A DNA stretch of 64,000 nucleotides from Lysobacter panacisoli (GTDB lineage: Bacteria > Pseudomonadota > Gammaproteobacteria > Xanthomonadales > Xanthomonadaceae): NCBI RefSeq assembly GCF_009765165.1, contig NZ_VLNU01000001.1, positions 496,001-560,000 of the forward strand, in the 5' to 3' direction. The position numbers and the translations under genes are program-made. Shown here one piece after another: positions 35,068 to 44,148 of this stretch. The notes under the pieces are model-generated. The model searched no databases, was not told the origin of the DNA, and worked only from the letters and a program-made list of their open reading frames with translations. Each line of letters begins with the position of its first letter. Position 1 is the stretch's first letter.

Positions 35068-37460
35068 AACGGGGTCTCTTGCTGCTGCGGTGCTTCCTCG
35101 CGCTGCGTTTCGGCGGACGTGTCGCCATCCTTGCGGCCGAAGCCGAACCACTCGCGCCAGCCGCCGCCTTCCTCTTCCACCGGTTCCGGCTGCGGGCACG
35201 GCGCATACGCCGGAGCGAAACCGGCGACGTACGGAAGACGACGCGCGCCGGCGCAGTCGGGATCGGTGGTGTTGGACGCAATCGTCCACTGCCAGTCCAG
35301 GCCCTTGCTGCCGACTTCCAGCGGCGCGCTGGGCAGGCGCGAGAAGATCCCCGACCACACGCGCATCGCACCGGTCGCGCCGTACAGGCCGGTTTCCTTG
35401 TTCTGGTCGTTGCCGACCCAGATCACCGCGAGGTGGTCGCCGGTCCAGCCGGCGAACCAGCTGTCGCGACCGTCGTTGGAGGTGCCGGTCTTGCCTGCGG
35501 GCGAGAGTCGGCCGAGTCCGTCCCGCACCAGCTGCGTGCCGGTGCCGTTGGACACCGCCTGCTGCAGCGCGATGGTGATCAGGCGCGCGGCGATGGCGTC
35601 GCCTTCCTGCGCCGGCGCGGGTTCCTTGTCGTAGCGGTTGAGCGCCTTGCCGTTGGCGTCGAGCACGCCGCGCACCGCGTGCAGCGGTTGGATCTCGCCG
35701 CCCGAGGCGAGGAACTGGTACAGCTGCGCCATCGCGTACGGGCTCTGGTCCATCGAGCCGAGGATCAGCGCCGGATTGGGTTCGGCCTCGATGCCGGCGA
35801 GCGTCTTGATCAGGCTGGCGATGCGCTCCGGATCGACCTGCATGCCCACGCGCACCGTGGCCTGGTTGTAGGACATCGCCAGCGCGTCGATCAGGCGCAC
35901 CGTGCCGTGGCTGCGGCCGTCCGAATTGCCGGGATTCCAGCTTTTCTTCTTGCCCAGCTCGACGGTGACCGGCGAATCGTCGACCCACGTCCCCAGCGAA
36001 TACTTGCCCGGCTGCGCCAGCGCGAGCAGGTACACGAACGGCTTGAGCAGCGAACCGACCGGGCGCTGCGCCTCGACGGCGCGATTGAAGCCGTGCTCGG
36101 CGACGCTGCGGCTGCCGACCACGGCGACGACCTCGCCGTTGTGCACATCGGTCACGACCAGGCCGGTCTGCAGCGGTGGGCGCCGCTTGCTGTCGAGACT
36201 CTTGAGCGTGCGCGCGACCGCGCCTTCGGCCATCGCCTGCGCCGACGGCGCCATGCCGCTCATCACGCTCAGGCCGGCGCCGGCGAGCGCGTCGGCCGGG
36301 TAATCGCGGGCGAGCTGGCGGCGCACAAGGTCGACATAAGCGGGGAAACGATTCGCGGCGGTGCTGCCCGGATCCTTCGTCACGCCCAGCGGCGCCTTGA
36401 GTGCGCGCTGGTACTCGGCGTCGTCGATCAGCTTCGTCTCGTGCATCTCGCCGAGCACGAAGTTGCGGCGCTCCAGCGCACGCTCGGGATTGCGGCGCGG
36501 ATCGTAATAGGACGGGCCACGCACGATGCCGATCAGCAATGCGACCTGCTCGGTGCTCAGGTCGGACAGATCGCGGCCGAACCAGAACTCGCTGCCGGCG
36601 GCGACACCGTGGATCGCCTGCGCGCCACGCTGGCCGAGGTAGACCTGGTTGAGGTAGGCCTCAAGGATCGTGCCCTTGTCGTAGCGGGCCTCGATCAGCA
36701 GCGCGTAGAGGATCTCCTTGCCCTTGCGGGTGAAGGTCTGCTCGCGGCCGATGCCGAGCAGGCCGCTGCGCGCGAGCTGCTGGGTGAGCGTGCTCGCGCC
36801 CTGCTTGGCGCGGCCGGCGGTGACGTTCTTGAACGCGGCGCGGATCATGCCGGTCACGTCGATGCCGTGGTGGCTGTTGAAGTCGCGGTCCTCGACCGCC
36901 TGCAGGCCGGTGACCAGCAGTTCCGGCACTTCCTTCAGGCGCACCAGGCGGCGTTCTTCCTGCTTCTGGCCGTAGAGCGTGGCGATACGCGCCGGATCCA
37001 GGCGCGCGACCTTCAGCGTCTTCTTCTTCTCGTCGCGGATCGATGCGACCTTGCTGCCCGACAGCGCGACTTCGATGCGGCGCGGCGCGATCGCGCCGTC
37101 GACATCGTTGAAGCCGCGGCTGGAAATCAGCCAACGTCCACCGTTGCGCGAATACGTGCCCGGACGCACGCCGTCGCCGGCGTGGTAGGCGGCGGCGTCC
37201 AGTTCGGTCTTGAGCGTGGTCGCATCGAGGGTCAGGCCGGGGGCCAGCTCCAGCGGGCGGGCGTACACGCGCGTGGGGATCTGCCAGCGTAACTGGCCGA
37301 ACCGCTCGCTGACCTCATGGTTCAGGTACAGCGTGTAGGGGATCAGGAATCCCAGGCCGAGCCCGACCGCGGCCAGCGCCCAGGTGACCAGGCGTCGCCG
37401 CCATTGCGGGGACTCACGATCGTCGGTGGTTTCGTCTTCGTCGTACTCGATCTGGGCCAC
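35064..37460 (-). CDS. mrcB: Penicillin-binding protein 1B (bifunctional transglycosylase/transpeptidase)
   Basis: A roughly 798-residue class A PBP building peptidoglycan in the periplasm. TM helix about residues 25-45 (LAAVGLGLGFLIPYTLYL); UB2H-like domain about 60-140; GT51 motifs with catalytic Glu about 190 (VEDRDFNSHHGID) and QGASTLTQQLARS; transpeptidase motifs SLLK (Ser about 470), SYN, and KTGTSND; a Cys-containing Pro/Glu tail. Start uncertain: GTG 37460 or TTG 37472 lie just after a TAGACT box and match the family's short acidic N-terminus; an ATG at 37550 with AAGGA would add 30 residues. The lipoprotein gene downstream is coupled. Confidence 0.94.
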   Translation of the reverse strand: MAQIEYDEDETTDDRESPQWRRRLVTWALAAVGLGLGFLIPYTLYLNHEVSERFGQLRWQIPTRVYARPLELAPGLTLDATTLKTELDAAAYHAGDGVRPGTYSRNGGRWLISSRGFNDVDGAIAPRRIEVALSGSKVASIRDEKKKTLKVARLDPARIATLYGQKQEERRLVRLKEVPELLVTGLQAVEDRDFNSHHGIDVTGMIRAAFKNVTAGRAKQGASTLTQQLARSGLLGIGREQTFTRKGKEILYALLIEARYDKGTILEAYLNQVYLGQRGAQAIHGVAAGSEFWFGRDLSDLSTEQVALLIGIVRGPSYYDPRRNPERALERRNFVLGEMHETKLIDDAEYQRALKAPLGVTKDPGSTAANRFPAYVDLVRRQLARDYPADALAGAGLSVMSGMAPSAQAMAEGAVARTLKSLDSKRRPPLQTGLVVTDVHNGEVVAVVGSRSVAEHGFNRAVEAQRPVGSLLKPFVYLLALAQPGKYSLGTWVDDSPVTVELGKKKSWNPGNSDGRSHGTVRLIDALAMSYNQATVRVGMQVDPERIASLIKTLAGIEAEPNPALILGSMDQSPYAMAQLYQFLASGGEIQPLHAVRGVLDANGKALNRYDKEPAPAQEGDAIAARLITIALQQAVSNGTGTQLVRDGLGRLSPAGKTGTSNDGRDSWFAGWTGDHLAVIWVGNDQNKETGLYGATGAMRVWSGIFSRLPSAPLEVGSKGLDWQWTIASNTTDPDCAGARRLPYVAGFAPAYAPCPQPEPVEEEGGGWREWFGFGRKDGDTSAETQREEAPQQQETPL

Positions 37461-37492
37461 GGGATGCGACAATCCGCTAGCGAATGCGCCGC

Positions 37493-37498
37493 AGTCTA
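37493..37498 (-). promoter_or_regulatory. Possible -10 box of mrcB
   Basis: On the minus strand TAGACT (four of six matches to TATAAT) lies 21-33 nt before the TTG and GTG candidate starts of mrcB. If it is the -10, transcription starts near 37486, which excludes the longer ATG start at 37550. No clear -35 was found. Confidence 0.35.
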
Positions 37499-37581
37499 GC
37501 GCAGCCGGCCGGCGCCTCCCGGCCACCGGGGCCGGAGGCGTGGTTCGCATTAGGGAGTTCCTTCAGCATGACGATGATCCG

Positions 37582-39684
37582 ATGGGCCTGAGCTGGACCG
37601 AGCTGCGGTTTTTCTACGACCGGGGAACGGGACTGCTCAGGCGCGGCCTGACCAGCCTGCGCACCCGCGGCATCCAGGCCACCTGGCAGCGCGTGGCCCG
37701 CCAGTTCCACCGGGTCCCGGCGACCCAGCGACCGGACCTGTACCTGCTCCAGCCCGAACCCTTCGCCCCGTTCGCGGTGCCGTTCGCGCAGCAGCCGGTC
37801 GCCAGCATCGTCATCCCGGTCTACAACCAGTTCGCCCACACCCACGGCTGCCTGCGCGCACTCGCGGCGCATCCGCCGAAGGTCGCGGTGGAGATCATCG
37901 TCGTCGACGACGGTTCGTCCGACGAGACCGAAGCGTCGCTCGCCAACGTCGCGGGACTTCGCTACCACCGGCGCAAGCAGAACGGCGGCTTCATCGCCGC
38001 GTGCAACGACGGCGCATCGCTGTCGCGTGGCGACTACGTGGTGTTCCTCAACAACGACACCGTGCCGCAGCCGGGCTGGCTCGATGCGCTGCTCGACACC
38101 TTCGTCGAGCACACCGACGTCGGTCTCGCCGGCGCACAGCTGATCTATCCCGACGGTCGCCTGCAGGAAGCCGGCGGGATCGTGTTCTCCGACGGCAATG
38201 CGCACAACTACGGCCGTTTCGAGAGCCCGAACGATCCCCGCTACCGGCACGTGCGCGACGCCGACTATTGCTCCGGCGCCGCCATCGCGGTGCCGCGCGC
38301 GTTGTTCGAACGCCTCGGCGGTTTCGACACGCGTTACGCACCGGCGTATTTCGAGGACACCGACCTCGCCTTCGCCGTTCGCGCGGCCGGTCTGCGCACG
38401 CTGTACCAGCCGGCCTCGCGCGTGGTCCACCTGGAAGGCGTCACCGCCGGCACCAGCGTGGAGAGCGGCGTGAAGGCGTACCAGGTACGCAATCGCGCCA
38501 CCTTCGCGGAAAAATGGCACGACGCGCTGCAGCGGCAATGGCCGCTCGACACGCGCCCGGACATCGCCGCCACGCCGGCGGATCGTCCGCGCGTGCTGGT
38601 GATCGACAGCGAGACGCCGCGCCCGGATCGCGATTCCGCGTCACTGCGCCTGGTCAACCTGATGCGCCTGCTACGCGATGAAGGCGCGCAGGTCAGCTTC
38701 ATTCCCACCGACCTCAACCACGCCGGCCACGACACCGAGCGCCTGCAGGCGCTGGGCGTGGAAACCTGGTACGCGCCGTTCTTCGGCACTCCGGCGGCAT
38801 GGATCCGCGAACACGGCGCGCGCTTCGACACGGTCGTGGTCTGCCGCCACTACGTCCTGCGTGAGTGGCTGCCACTGCTGCGCCGCCACGCGCCGCAGGC
38901 GAAGGTGGTGCTCGACACCATCGACCTGCACTACCTGCGGGAGCGCCGCGGTGCGGAGCTCGCCAACGACGCCTCGCTGATGCGCGCGTCGGAACGCACG
39001 CGCAAGCTGGAACTGGAGATGATCGCGCGCGCCGATGCAACGCTGGTGGTGAGCGAGGTCGAGCGCACGCTGCTCGCGCAGGATGCGCCGCAGGCGCGGG
39101 TCGAAGTCGTGTCCAACCTGCATCAGGTGAACGGACGCGGACATCCGTTCGCGCAGCGCCACGACCTGGTGTTCGTGGGCGGCTTCCGCCATCCACCCAA
39201 TGCCGACGCGGTCCGCTGGTTCGCCACCGAGGTGTTCCCGCGCATCCGCGAACGTCTGCCGCAGGTGCGATTCCACTGCATCGGCGCGGAGCCGCCGCCG
39301 GACATCGCCGCGCTCGCGCAGCAGCCGGGCATCGAAGTACACGGCCACGTGCCCGACCTGGCGCCGTACATGGACGGTGCGCGCGTCGCCGTCGCGCCGC
39401 TGCGTTTCGGCGCGGGCGTGAAGGGCAAGGTCAACCTGAGCATGGCGCACGGGCAGCCGGTGGTCGCTACCGCCTGCGCAGTGGAAGGCATGCACCTGCG
39501 GAACGGCGAGGACGTGCTCGCGGTCGACGATGCCGAAGCGTTCGCCGATGCAGTGGTGCGCGCGTACTCGGACGAATCGCTGTGGCAGCGCCTGTCCGAC
39601 AATGGCCTGGCCAACGTCGAACGCCATTTCTCGCTGGATGCCGCCCGCGACGTGGTCCGGCGCGTAGTGCTCGCGCGCGGCTGA
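37582..39684 (+). CDS. Two-domain glycosyltransferase (GT2 fused to GT4-like)
   Basis: A 700-residue cytoplasmic glycosyltransferase. Residues about 75-310 are a GT-A/GT2 domain: SIVIPVYNQFAHTHGCLRAL, IIVVDDGSSDETE, and the DXD-like FLNNDTVPQPGW, followed by FEDTDLAFAVRAAG. Residues about 340-690 are a GT-B/GT4-type domain: RVLVIDSETPRPDRDSASLR, FVGGFRHPPNADAVRWFATE, and VAPLRFGAGVKGKVNLSMAH with the acceptor and nucleotide-sugar regions. Such bifunctional enzymes usually build O-antigen, exopolysaccharide or rhamnan-type chains. It stands alone between mrcB and a TPR gene with no other polysaccharide genes nearby. Start ATG 37582 precedes the first helix; upstream in-frame codons overlap the mrcB promoter region. 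Confidence 0.9.
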   Translation: MGLSWTELRFFYDRGTGLLRRGLTSLRTRGIQATWQRVARQFHRVPATQRPDLYLLQPEPFAPFAVPFAQQPVASIVIPVYNQFAHTHGCLRALAAHPPKVAVEIIVVDDGSSDETEASLANVAGLRYHRRKQNGGFIAACNDGASLSRGDYVVFLNNDTVPQPGWLDALLDTFVEHTDVGLAGAQLIYPDGRLQEAGGIVFSDGNAHNYGRFESPNDPRYRHVRDADYCSGAAIAVPRALFERLGGFDTRYAPAYFEDTDLAFAVRAAGLRTLYQPASRVVHLEGVTAGTSVESGVKAYQVRNRATFAEKWHDALQRQWPLDTRPDIAATPADRPRVLVIDSETPRPDRDSASLRLVNLMRLLRDEGAQVSFIPTDLNHAGHDTERLQALGVETWYAPFFGTPAAWIREHGARFDTVVVCRHYVLREWLPLLRRHAPQAKVVLDTIDLHYLRERRGAELANDASLMRASERTRKLELEMIARADATLVVSEVERTLLAQDAPQARVEVVSNLHQVNGRGHPFAQRHDLVFVGGFRHPPNADAVRWFATEVFPRIRERLPQVRFHCIGAEPPPDIAALAQQPGIEVHGHVPDLAPYMDGARVAVAPLRFGAGVKGKVNLSMAHGQPVVATACAVEGMHLRNGEDVLAVDDAEAFADAVVRAYSDESLWQRLSDNGLANVERHFSLDAARDVVRRVVLARG

Positions 39685-39687
39685 GCC

Positions 39688-41340
39688 TCAGTTCGCCGCA
39701 GAGGCGGCGCGCAGCCGATCGGCGAACTCGCCCAATCCGATCGCCTGCGGATCGAGTTCGCGCGCCGCAGACAGCGCGGCCTGCGCGGCGTTGAGCTCGC
39801 CCGCGCCGAGGCGTTCGTCGCCGATCGCGATCCAGCGCTGCGCCAGACGACGACGCGCGTCGCGCAGTTCGGCGCTCTCGCCTTCGAGCGCGGCGCGCGC
39901 GTCGAGGCACTCGCGTGCTCGGCTGAGCCTGTTGCCACGCAGCTCGGTTTCGAAGCAGCGACGCGCCGCCGGCAGCAGGCGCGCCATCGCCATGCGCACC
40001 TTCGGATCCTGCGGCGACAGCGCCTGCGCCGCGCGCAGCTTGTCGAATGCACTCTCGCCCGGCGGCGTGAGCAGGTCGCCGCGCGACTCGGCTTCGGCCG
40101 CGTCGGCGAGCAGTTGCCGCGTGCGGCGTGCGCGCTCGCCCGCCGGCACGCGGCTGCCATAGCGCTGCTGGGTCTGGCGCGCCTGCACGAGGCGCTGCTC
40201 GGCGTCGGCGATGCCGGGCGCCTCCAGCGATACGGCGCGCGCATCGCGCAGTGCGGATTCGGCGTCGTCGAAACGGAAATCCGCCGCATAGCGCTGGCTG
40301 CGCTCGGCATAGGCGTTGGCGACGCGGATCAGTCCGCGCTCGGCCGCGGCATCGTCGGGCATCGCCGACAGCGCGGCGAGGTAGCCCGATACCGCTTCGG
40401 ACAGGCGTCCGCGGCGCAGGTCGTTGTCGGCCTGCCCACGGCGCTGCTCGGCGACTCGGGTCAACGCGGCGAGCGCATCGGGCAGGTCGACGTGGCCGGG
40501 ATCGGCAGCCTGCACGCGCCGGACCCGCGCCGACGCTTCGGCCAGATCACCGCGTTCGAGCGACGTGTGCGCCTGCTGCAGCAGGTCGGCCAGCGTGTCC
40601 TCGCGGCCTTCCAGCGCTTCGGTCCGGTTGGGTTCCAGCGCCAGCACGCGCTGGTAAAGCGGCAGCGCGGCGTTCTCGCCGTCGAGTCGTCCTTCCTGCC
40701 GGGCCTGCGCGGCCTGAGCGAGCAGCTTTCCGATGCCGGCATCGCCCGCCTCGCGTTCGCGCAGGCGCTTCTGCAGCGCATCGGTGCGCACGCGTGGCAC
40801 GTCGAGTTCTCGCGCCAGCGCGACCAGCCGATGGGCGTCCGCGTAGCGGCGCGAGTCGATGGCCGCTTCGGCCTGCGCGATCGCGGCCTGGCCGACACGC
40901 ACCAGTCCCTGCCGCGCCTCGCTGCGGTCGGGGTCGCGCGCCAGCGCCGCGGCGTACAGCTCGCGCGCGCCGCGGCCATCGGCGGAGGTCAGCTTTCCCT
41001 GCGCGAGTGCGCGCTCGGCATCGACCTGCAACTGCTGGGCCCGGGTTTCCGGCCACAGCAGGTCGGAGAGCGGTTCGCGCAGGAACAGCAGCAGGAGCCC
41101 GAGCAAACCGACCGCCACCGCACCGACGCCCCAGGCGATGCCGGAACGGGTATCGGCCGACATCGGCGGACGCTTGCCAGGACGACGCGGTTCCCTCCAT
41201 TCGCCGCTGCCCGCCTCATCGCCGCCCCATGCCCCCATGCGCGGTTCGATGCGACCGTCGGACGGCGCACCGGTCGGCTCGCCGAACGGCTTGCCGGAAT
41301 GGCGCAGGGATTCGAAGGGACGATGCTCGCGGGAAGTCAC
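39688..41340 (-). CDS. Membrane-anchored TPR-rich protein of unknown function
   Basis: A 550-residue protein not assigned to a named family. An N-terminal cytoplasmic, basic and polar segment (about 1-65) precedes one membrane helix (WGVGAVAVGLLGLLLLFL, about 70-88). The rest (about 100-550) is almost wholly alpha-helical with repeated Ala/Arg/Leu-rich TPR-like hairpins such as ARELYAAALARDPDRSEARQ and ALPLYQRVLALEPNRTEALE. A periplasmic scaffold seems likely. The start appears to be GTG at 41340; an ATG at about residue 35 or 60 is possible. It converges with the glycosyltransferase (3-nt gap) and follows relA by 42 nt, so it may be in the relA transcript. Confidence 0.75.
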   Translation of the reverse strand: MTSREHRPFESLRHSGKPFGEPTGAPSDGRIEPRMGAWGGDEAGSGEWREPRRPGKRPPMSADTRSGIAWGVGAVAVGLLGLLLLFLREPLSDLLWPETRAQQLQVDAERALAQGKLTSADGRGARELYAAALARDPDRSEARQGLVRVGQAAIAQAEAAIDSRRYADAHRLVALARELDVPRVRTDALQKRLREREAGDAGIGKLLAQAAQARQEGRLDGENAALPLYQRVLALEPNRTEALEGREDTLADLLQQAHTSLERGDLAEASARVRRVQAADPGHVDLPDALAALTRVAEQRRGQADNDLRRGRLSEAVSGYLAALSAMPDDAAAERGLIRVANAYAERSQRYAADFRFDDAESALRDARAVSLEAPGIADAEQRLVQARQTQQRYGSRVPAGERARRTRQLLADAAEAESRGDLLTPPGESAFDKLRAAQALSPQDPKVRMAMARLLPAARRCFETELRGNRLSRARECLDARAALEGESAELRDARRRLAQRWIAIGDERLGAGELNAAQAALSAARELDPQAIGLGEFADRLRAASAAN

Positions 41341-41382
41341 GTGCGCAGCATAGCGCCGTGCGCGTGACGCACGCTCGCGCGT

Positions 41383-43551
41383 TCAGCGCCGCTGTGCGTG
41401 TTCGACACCGGGAAGCGAGGCCAGCTTGCCCAGCAGGGTCGAAAGCTGGCCGTAGTCGCCCACGCGCAGCCGCAGGCGCAGGCGCACGCGCGCACCGTTG
41501 CGCTCGACGTCGCTGCGGATGCTCATGACGTGGGCGTTGCCCTGCGCGATCAGGTTGGTCACTTCCTTCAGCAGCCATTTACGATCGAGGGCGAGCACCT
41601 CAATGTCGACCTCGTAACCGCTGCCCGCGCGCCCCCATTCGACCGGCAGCACGCGCTGCGGCTGCGCCGCGGCCAGGCGCTCGAACGCGGTGCAGCCGGG
41701 GCGATGCACGCTCACGCCGCGACCACGCGTCAGGTAGCCCACGATCGGCTCGCCCGGCAGCGGCTGGCAGCAGCGTGCGAGCTGCACCAGCAGGTTGCCG
41801 ACGCCTTCCACGGTGAAGTCGGCGCTGCGCTTGGGCACGCGACGCGGTGGCGGCGGCGTGGTGACGGTGGTGCTGGCTGCGGCCGAAGTGGCGGCGTGCG
41901 CGGCAGCGCGCTCGTGTTCGAGCAGTGCGCGCCCGACCTGGTGCGGGCCGATGTCGCCGAGCGCGACCTGCACGTACACCTCGCCGTCGTTGGCGAGATT
42001 GAACTTCTCGCGCGCCGGTGCGAGGTCGGCGCCGAGCAGGCCCAGGCGGCGCAGTTCCTTGTCGAGCAGCTCCTTGCCCGCCGCTTCGTTGCGCGTGCGG
42101 TCCAGCTTGTGGAACCACGCGCGCACCTTGTCGCGCGAGCGGCTGCTGGCGAGGAAACCGTTGGCGACAACCAGCCAGTCGCGGCGCGGTTCGCCGGTCT
42201 TGGCGGTCATGATCTCCACGCGGTCGCCGCTGCGCAGCTTGTGGTCGAGCGGCACGATCCTGCCGTCCACCTTCGCACCGCGGCAGCGATGACCGACCTC
42301 GGTGTGCACGTGGTAGGCGAAGTCCAGCGGCGTCGCGCCGGCGGGCAGGTCGATCACCTCGCCCTTGGGCGTGAGCACGTAGATGCGGTCCTCGACCAGT
42401 TCGGTGTCGAACTCGCCGGCCAGCGAGCCGTCCTCGCGGCCGGCCTCGGTGCCGCCTTCGAGCAGGCGGCGCATCCACGCGATCTTGCGGTCGAATGCGG
42501 CGTCGGCGCTCTGGCTGCCCGATTCCTTGTACTTCCAGTGCGCGGCCACGCCGAGTTCCGCCTGGCGATGCATCTCGTGCGTGCGGATCTGCACTTCCAG
42601 CGTCTTGCCTTCCGGGCCGATCACCGCGGTATGCAGCGAGCGGTAGTCGTTGCGCTTGGGCCGCGCGATGTAGTCGTCGAACTCACTCGGGATCGGCGTC
42701 CACGTCGCATGCACCACGCCCAGCGCGGCGTAGCAGTCGCCGAGCCCATCGACCAGCACGCGCACCGCGCGCAGGTCGTACAGCTCGCCGATCGGCACGT
42801 TCTTGCGCTGCATCTTCTTCCAGATGCTGTAGATGTGCTTCGGCCGCCCGGCGATTTCCGCCTTCAGGCCCTGCGCGTCCATCGCTTCGCGCAGCGTGCG
42901 CTTCACTTCCTCGATGTAGCGCTCGCGATCGCCGCGCTTCTCGTCGAGCAGGCGTGCGATCTGCTGGTAGGTCTGCGGTTCCAGGTAGCGGAACGCGAGG
43001 TCCTCCAGCTCCCACTTGAGCTGCCAGATGCCCAGCCGGTTGGCGAGCGGCGCGTGGATGTCGCGGGTGAGCATCGCCAGTTCGCGGCGCTCGTCCTCGG
43101 GCAAACGTTCGGCATGGCGCATGCGCGCGAGCTGGCGCGCGAGCAGGATCGGCACCACGCGCAGGTCGCGCACGATCGCCAGCAACAGGCGGCGCAGCCC
43201 TTCGTTGCCGGCTTGGCCGTGGCGTTCGGCGTGCAGCGCCCACACCTGTTCGGCGGCACGCTGGCCTTCGAGCAGCGGCGCGATCGACGGGAAGTCGCGT
43301 TCGACCATCGGCCGCAGCGTGGCCTCCCATTGCGGATGCGTGTGCAGCATGCCCGCCGCGACGGTATCGCCGTCGGCGCCGAGCATCGCCAGCGCGTCGA
43401 GCATGCTCGCGATGACGTCGGGCGGATCGCCCTGCGCGGTGTCCGCCGACGTATCGGCAGCCTGCTGCATCGCCCGGCGCAAGGAGGCCGGGACGCCGGT
43501 GGCGGCAGGATGCGCCAACACCTCGGGCAGCGGGAGGGACGGTGTTGCCAT
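41383..43551 (-). CDS. relA: GTP pyrophosphokinase RelA
   Basis: A 722-residue ribosome-associated (p)ppGpp synthetase of the stringent response. The N-terminal hydrolase-like domain is degenerate: the HD signature of SpoT is replaced by GMLHTHPQWEA. The synthetase region has KHIYSIWKKM, the RelA-type EFDD (in IPSEFDDYIARPKRNDYRS rather than RxKD), and LEVQIRTHEMHRQAELGVAAHW. TGS (YVLTPKGEVIDLPAGATPLD), helical, zinc-finger (LARCCQPLPG..CTAFE) and C-terminal ACT domains follow. These features identify monofunctional RelA rather than SpoT. Start ATG 43551; the upstream frame enters the divergent secreted-protein gene and is rejected. Confidence 0.95.
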   Translation of the reverse strand: MATPSLPLPEVLAHPAATGVPASLRRAMQQAADTSADTAQGDPPDVIASMLDALAMLGADGDTVAAGMLHTHPQWEATLRPMVERDFPSIAPLLEGQRAAEQVWALHAERHGQAGNEGLRRLLLAIVRDLRVVPILLARQLARMRHAERLPEDERRELAMLTRDIHAPLANRLGIWQLKWELEDLAFRYLEPQTYQQIARLLDEKRGDRERYIEEVKRTLREAMDAQGLKAEIAGRPKHIYSIWKKMQRKNVPIGELYDLRAVRVLVDGLGDCYAALGVVHATWTPIPSEFDDYIARPKRNDYRSLHTAVIGPEGKTLEVQIRTHEMHRQAELGVAAHWKYKESGSQSADAAFDRKIAWMRRLLEGGTEAGREDGSLAGEFDTELVEDRIYVLTPKGEVIDLPAGATPLDFAYHVHTEVGHRCRGAKVDGRIVPLDHKLRSGDRVEIMTAKTGEPRRDWLVVANGFLASSRSRDKVRAWFHKLDRTRNEAAGKELLDKELRRLGLLGADLAPAREKFNLANDGEVYVQVALGDIGPHQVGRALLEHERAAAHAATSAAASTTVTTPPPPRRVPKRSADFTVEGVGNLLVQLARCCQPLPGEPIVGYLTRGRGVSVHRPGCTAFERLAAAQPQRVLPVEWGRAGSGYEVDIEVLALDRKWLLKEVTNLIAQGNAHVMSIRSDVERNGARVRLRLRLRVGDYGQLSTLLGKLASLPGVEHAQRR

Positions 43552-43583
43552 GTCGGTGGAACGATGAGCGACGCGGGGACGGT

Positions 43584-43589
43584 CTACAC
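43584..43589 (+). promoter_or_regulatory. Possible -10 box of the tandem secreted-protein genes
   Basis: TACACT at 43584-43589, 30 nt before the ATG at 43619, would place transcription near 43596 and leave a short leader with a good TGGAGGA ribosome site. No clear -35. Confidence 0.4.
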
Positions 43590-43618
43590 TAGCCCGCAAC
43601 CGTCTGGAGGAACAGCGC

Positions 43619-44122
43619 ATGCCCCCGATTCGCCTTCCCTCGTCCGCCCGCGTCGCCCTGCTCGCGCTGGTCCTGTTGCCGCTCGCCGGCACCGCGTGGG
43701 CCCAGCAGAAGATCGAACAGCAGATGACGCCGGAGCAGTTCCGCGCCACGGGCCTGGATCGGCTGTCGCCGGAACAGCTGGCGAACCTCAACGACTGGCT
43801 GCAGGGCAAACTGCAGCTGGAAACGGCGAAGGCGGTGGAAGTGGCCAAGCAGGAGCAGGCCGACGACCGTCGCGGCCTGTTCGAGCGCACCTCGAACGAA
43901 CCGATCGCCGCCAAGCTCGACGGCGAATTCACCGGCTTCGGCCGCGGCCAGCGATTCACCCTCGACAACGGCCAGGTGTGGCAGCAGGTCGACGACGCAT
44001 CGCTGACCATCGGCCGCGTGGCGAACCCGCAGGTGAAGCTGACGCCGGGCATCATCGGCGCGTCCTGGTATCTGTCGATCGACGGCTACAACACCCGCGC
44101 CAAGGTGCAGCGGGTCAAGTGA
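43619..44122 (+). CDS. Secreted protein of unknown function, tandem paralogue 1
   Basis: A 167-residue protein with a Sec signal peptide (hydrophobic about 12-25, probable cut after TAWA at 25-28). The mature N-terminus has MTPEQFRATGLDRLSPEQLANL, here cited as the EQFRATGLD and LSPEQLANLNDWL motifs, followed by a charged helix (about 60-85) and a C-terminal beta-rich region with GRGQRFTLDNGQVWQ and ASWYLSIDGYN. No family is recognised. TGGAGGA stands 7 nt before the start. It is followed after 26 nt by a clearly related gene. It is probably periplasmic or exported. Confidence 0.8.
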   Translation: MPPIRLPSSARVALLALVLLPLAGTAWAQQKIEQQMTPEQFRATGLDRLSPEQLANLNDWLQGKLQLETAKAVEVAKQEQADDRRGLFERTSNEPIAAKLDGEFTGFGRGQRFTLDNGQVWQQVDDASLTIGRVANPQVKLTPGIIGASWYLSIDGYNTRAKVQRVK

Positions 44123-44148
44123 CGCCATCCATGACGAGGAATAATCCG

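Noticed and set aside
37461..37550. Longer mrcB start at ATG 37550
   Set aside because: Although AAGGA precedes it, it lies upstream of a -10-like box and adds 30 residues not expected in the family; kept only as an alternative.
41398..43570. Plus-strand open frame opposite relA, running into the second secreted paralogue
   Set aside because: The part opposite relA has antisense composition; only the end after 44131 encodes a real protein.
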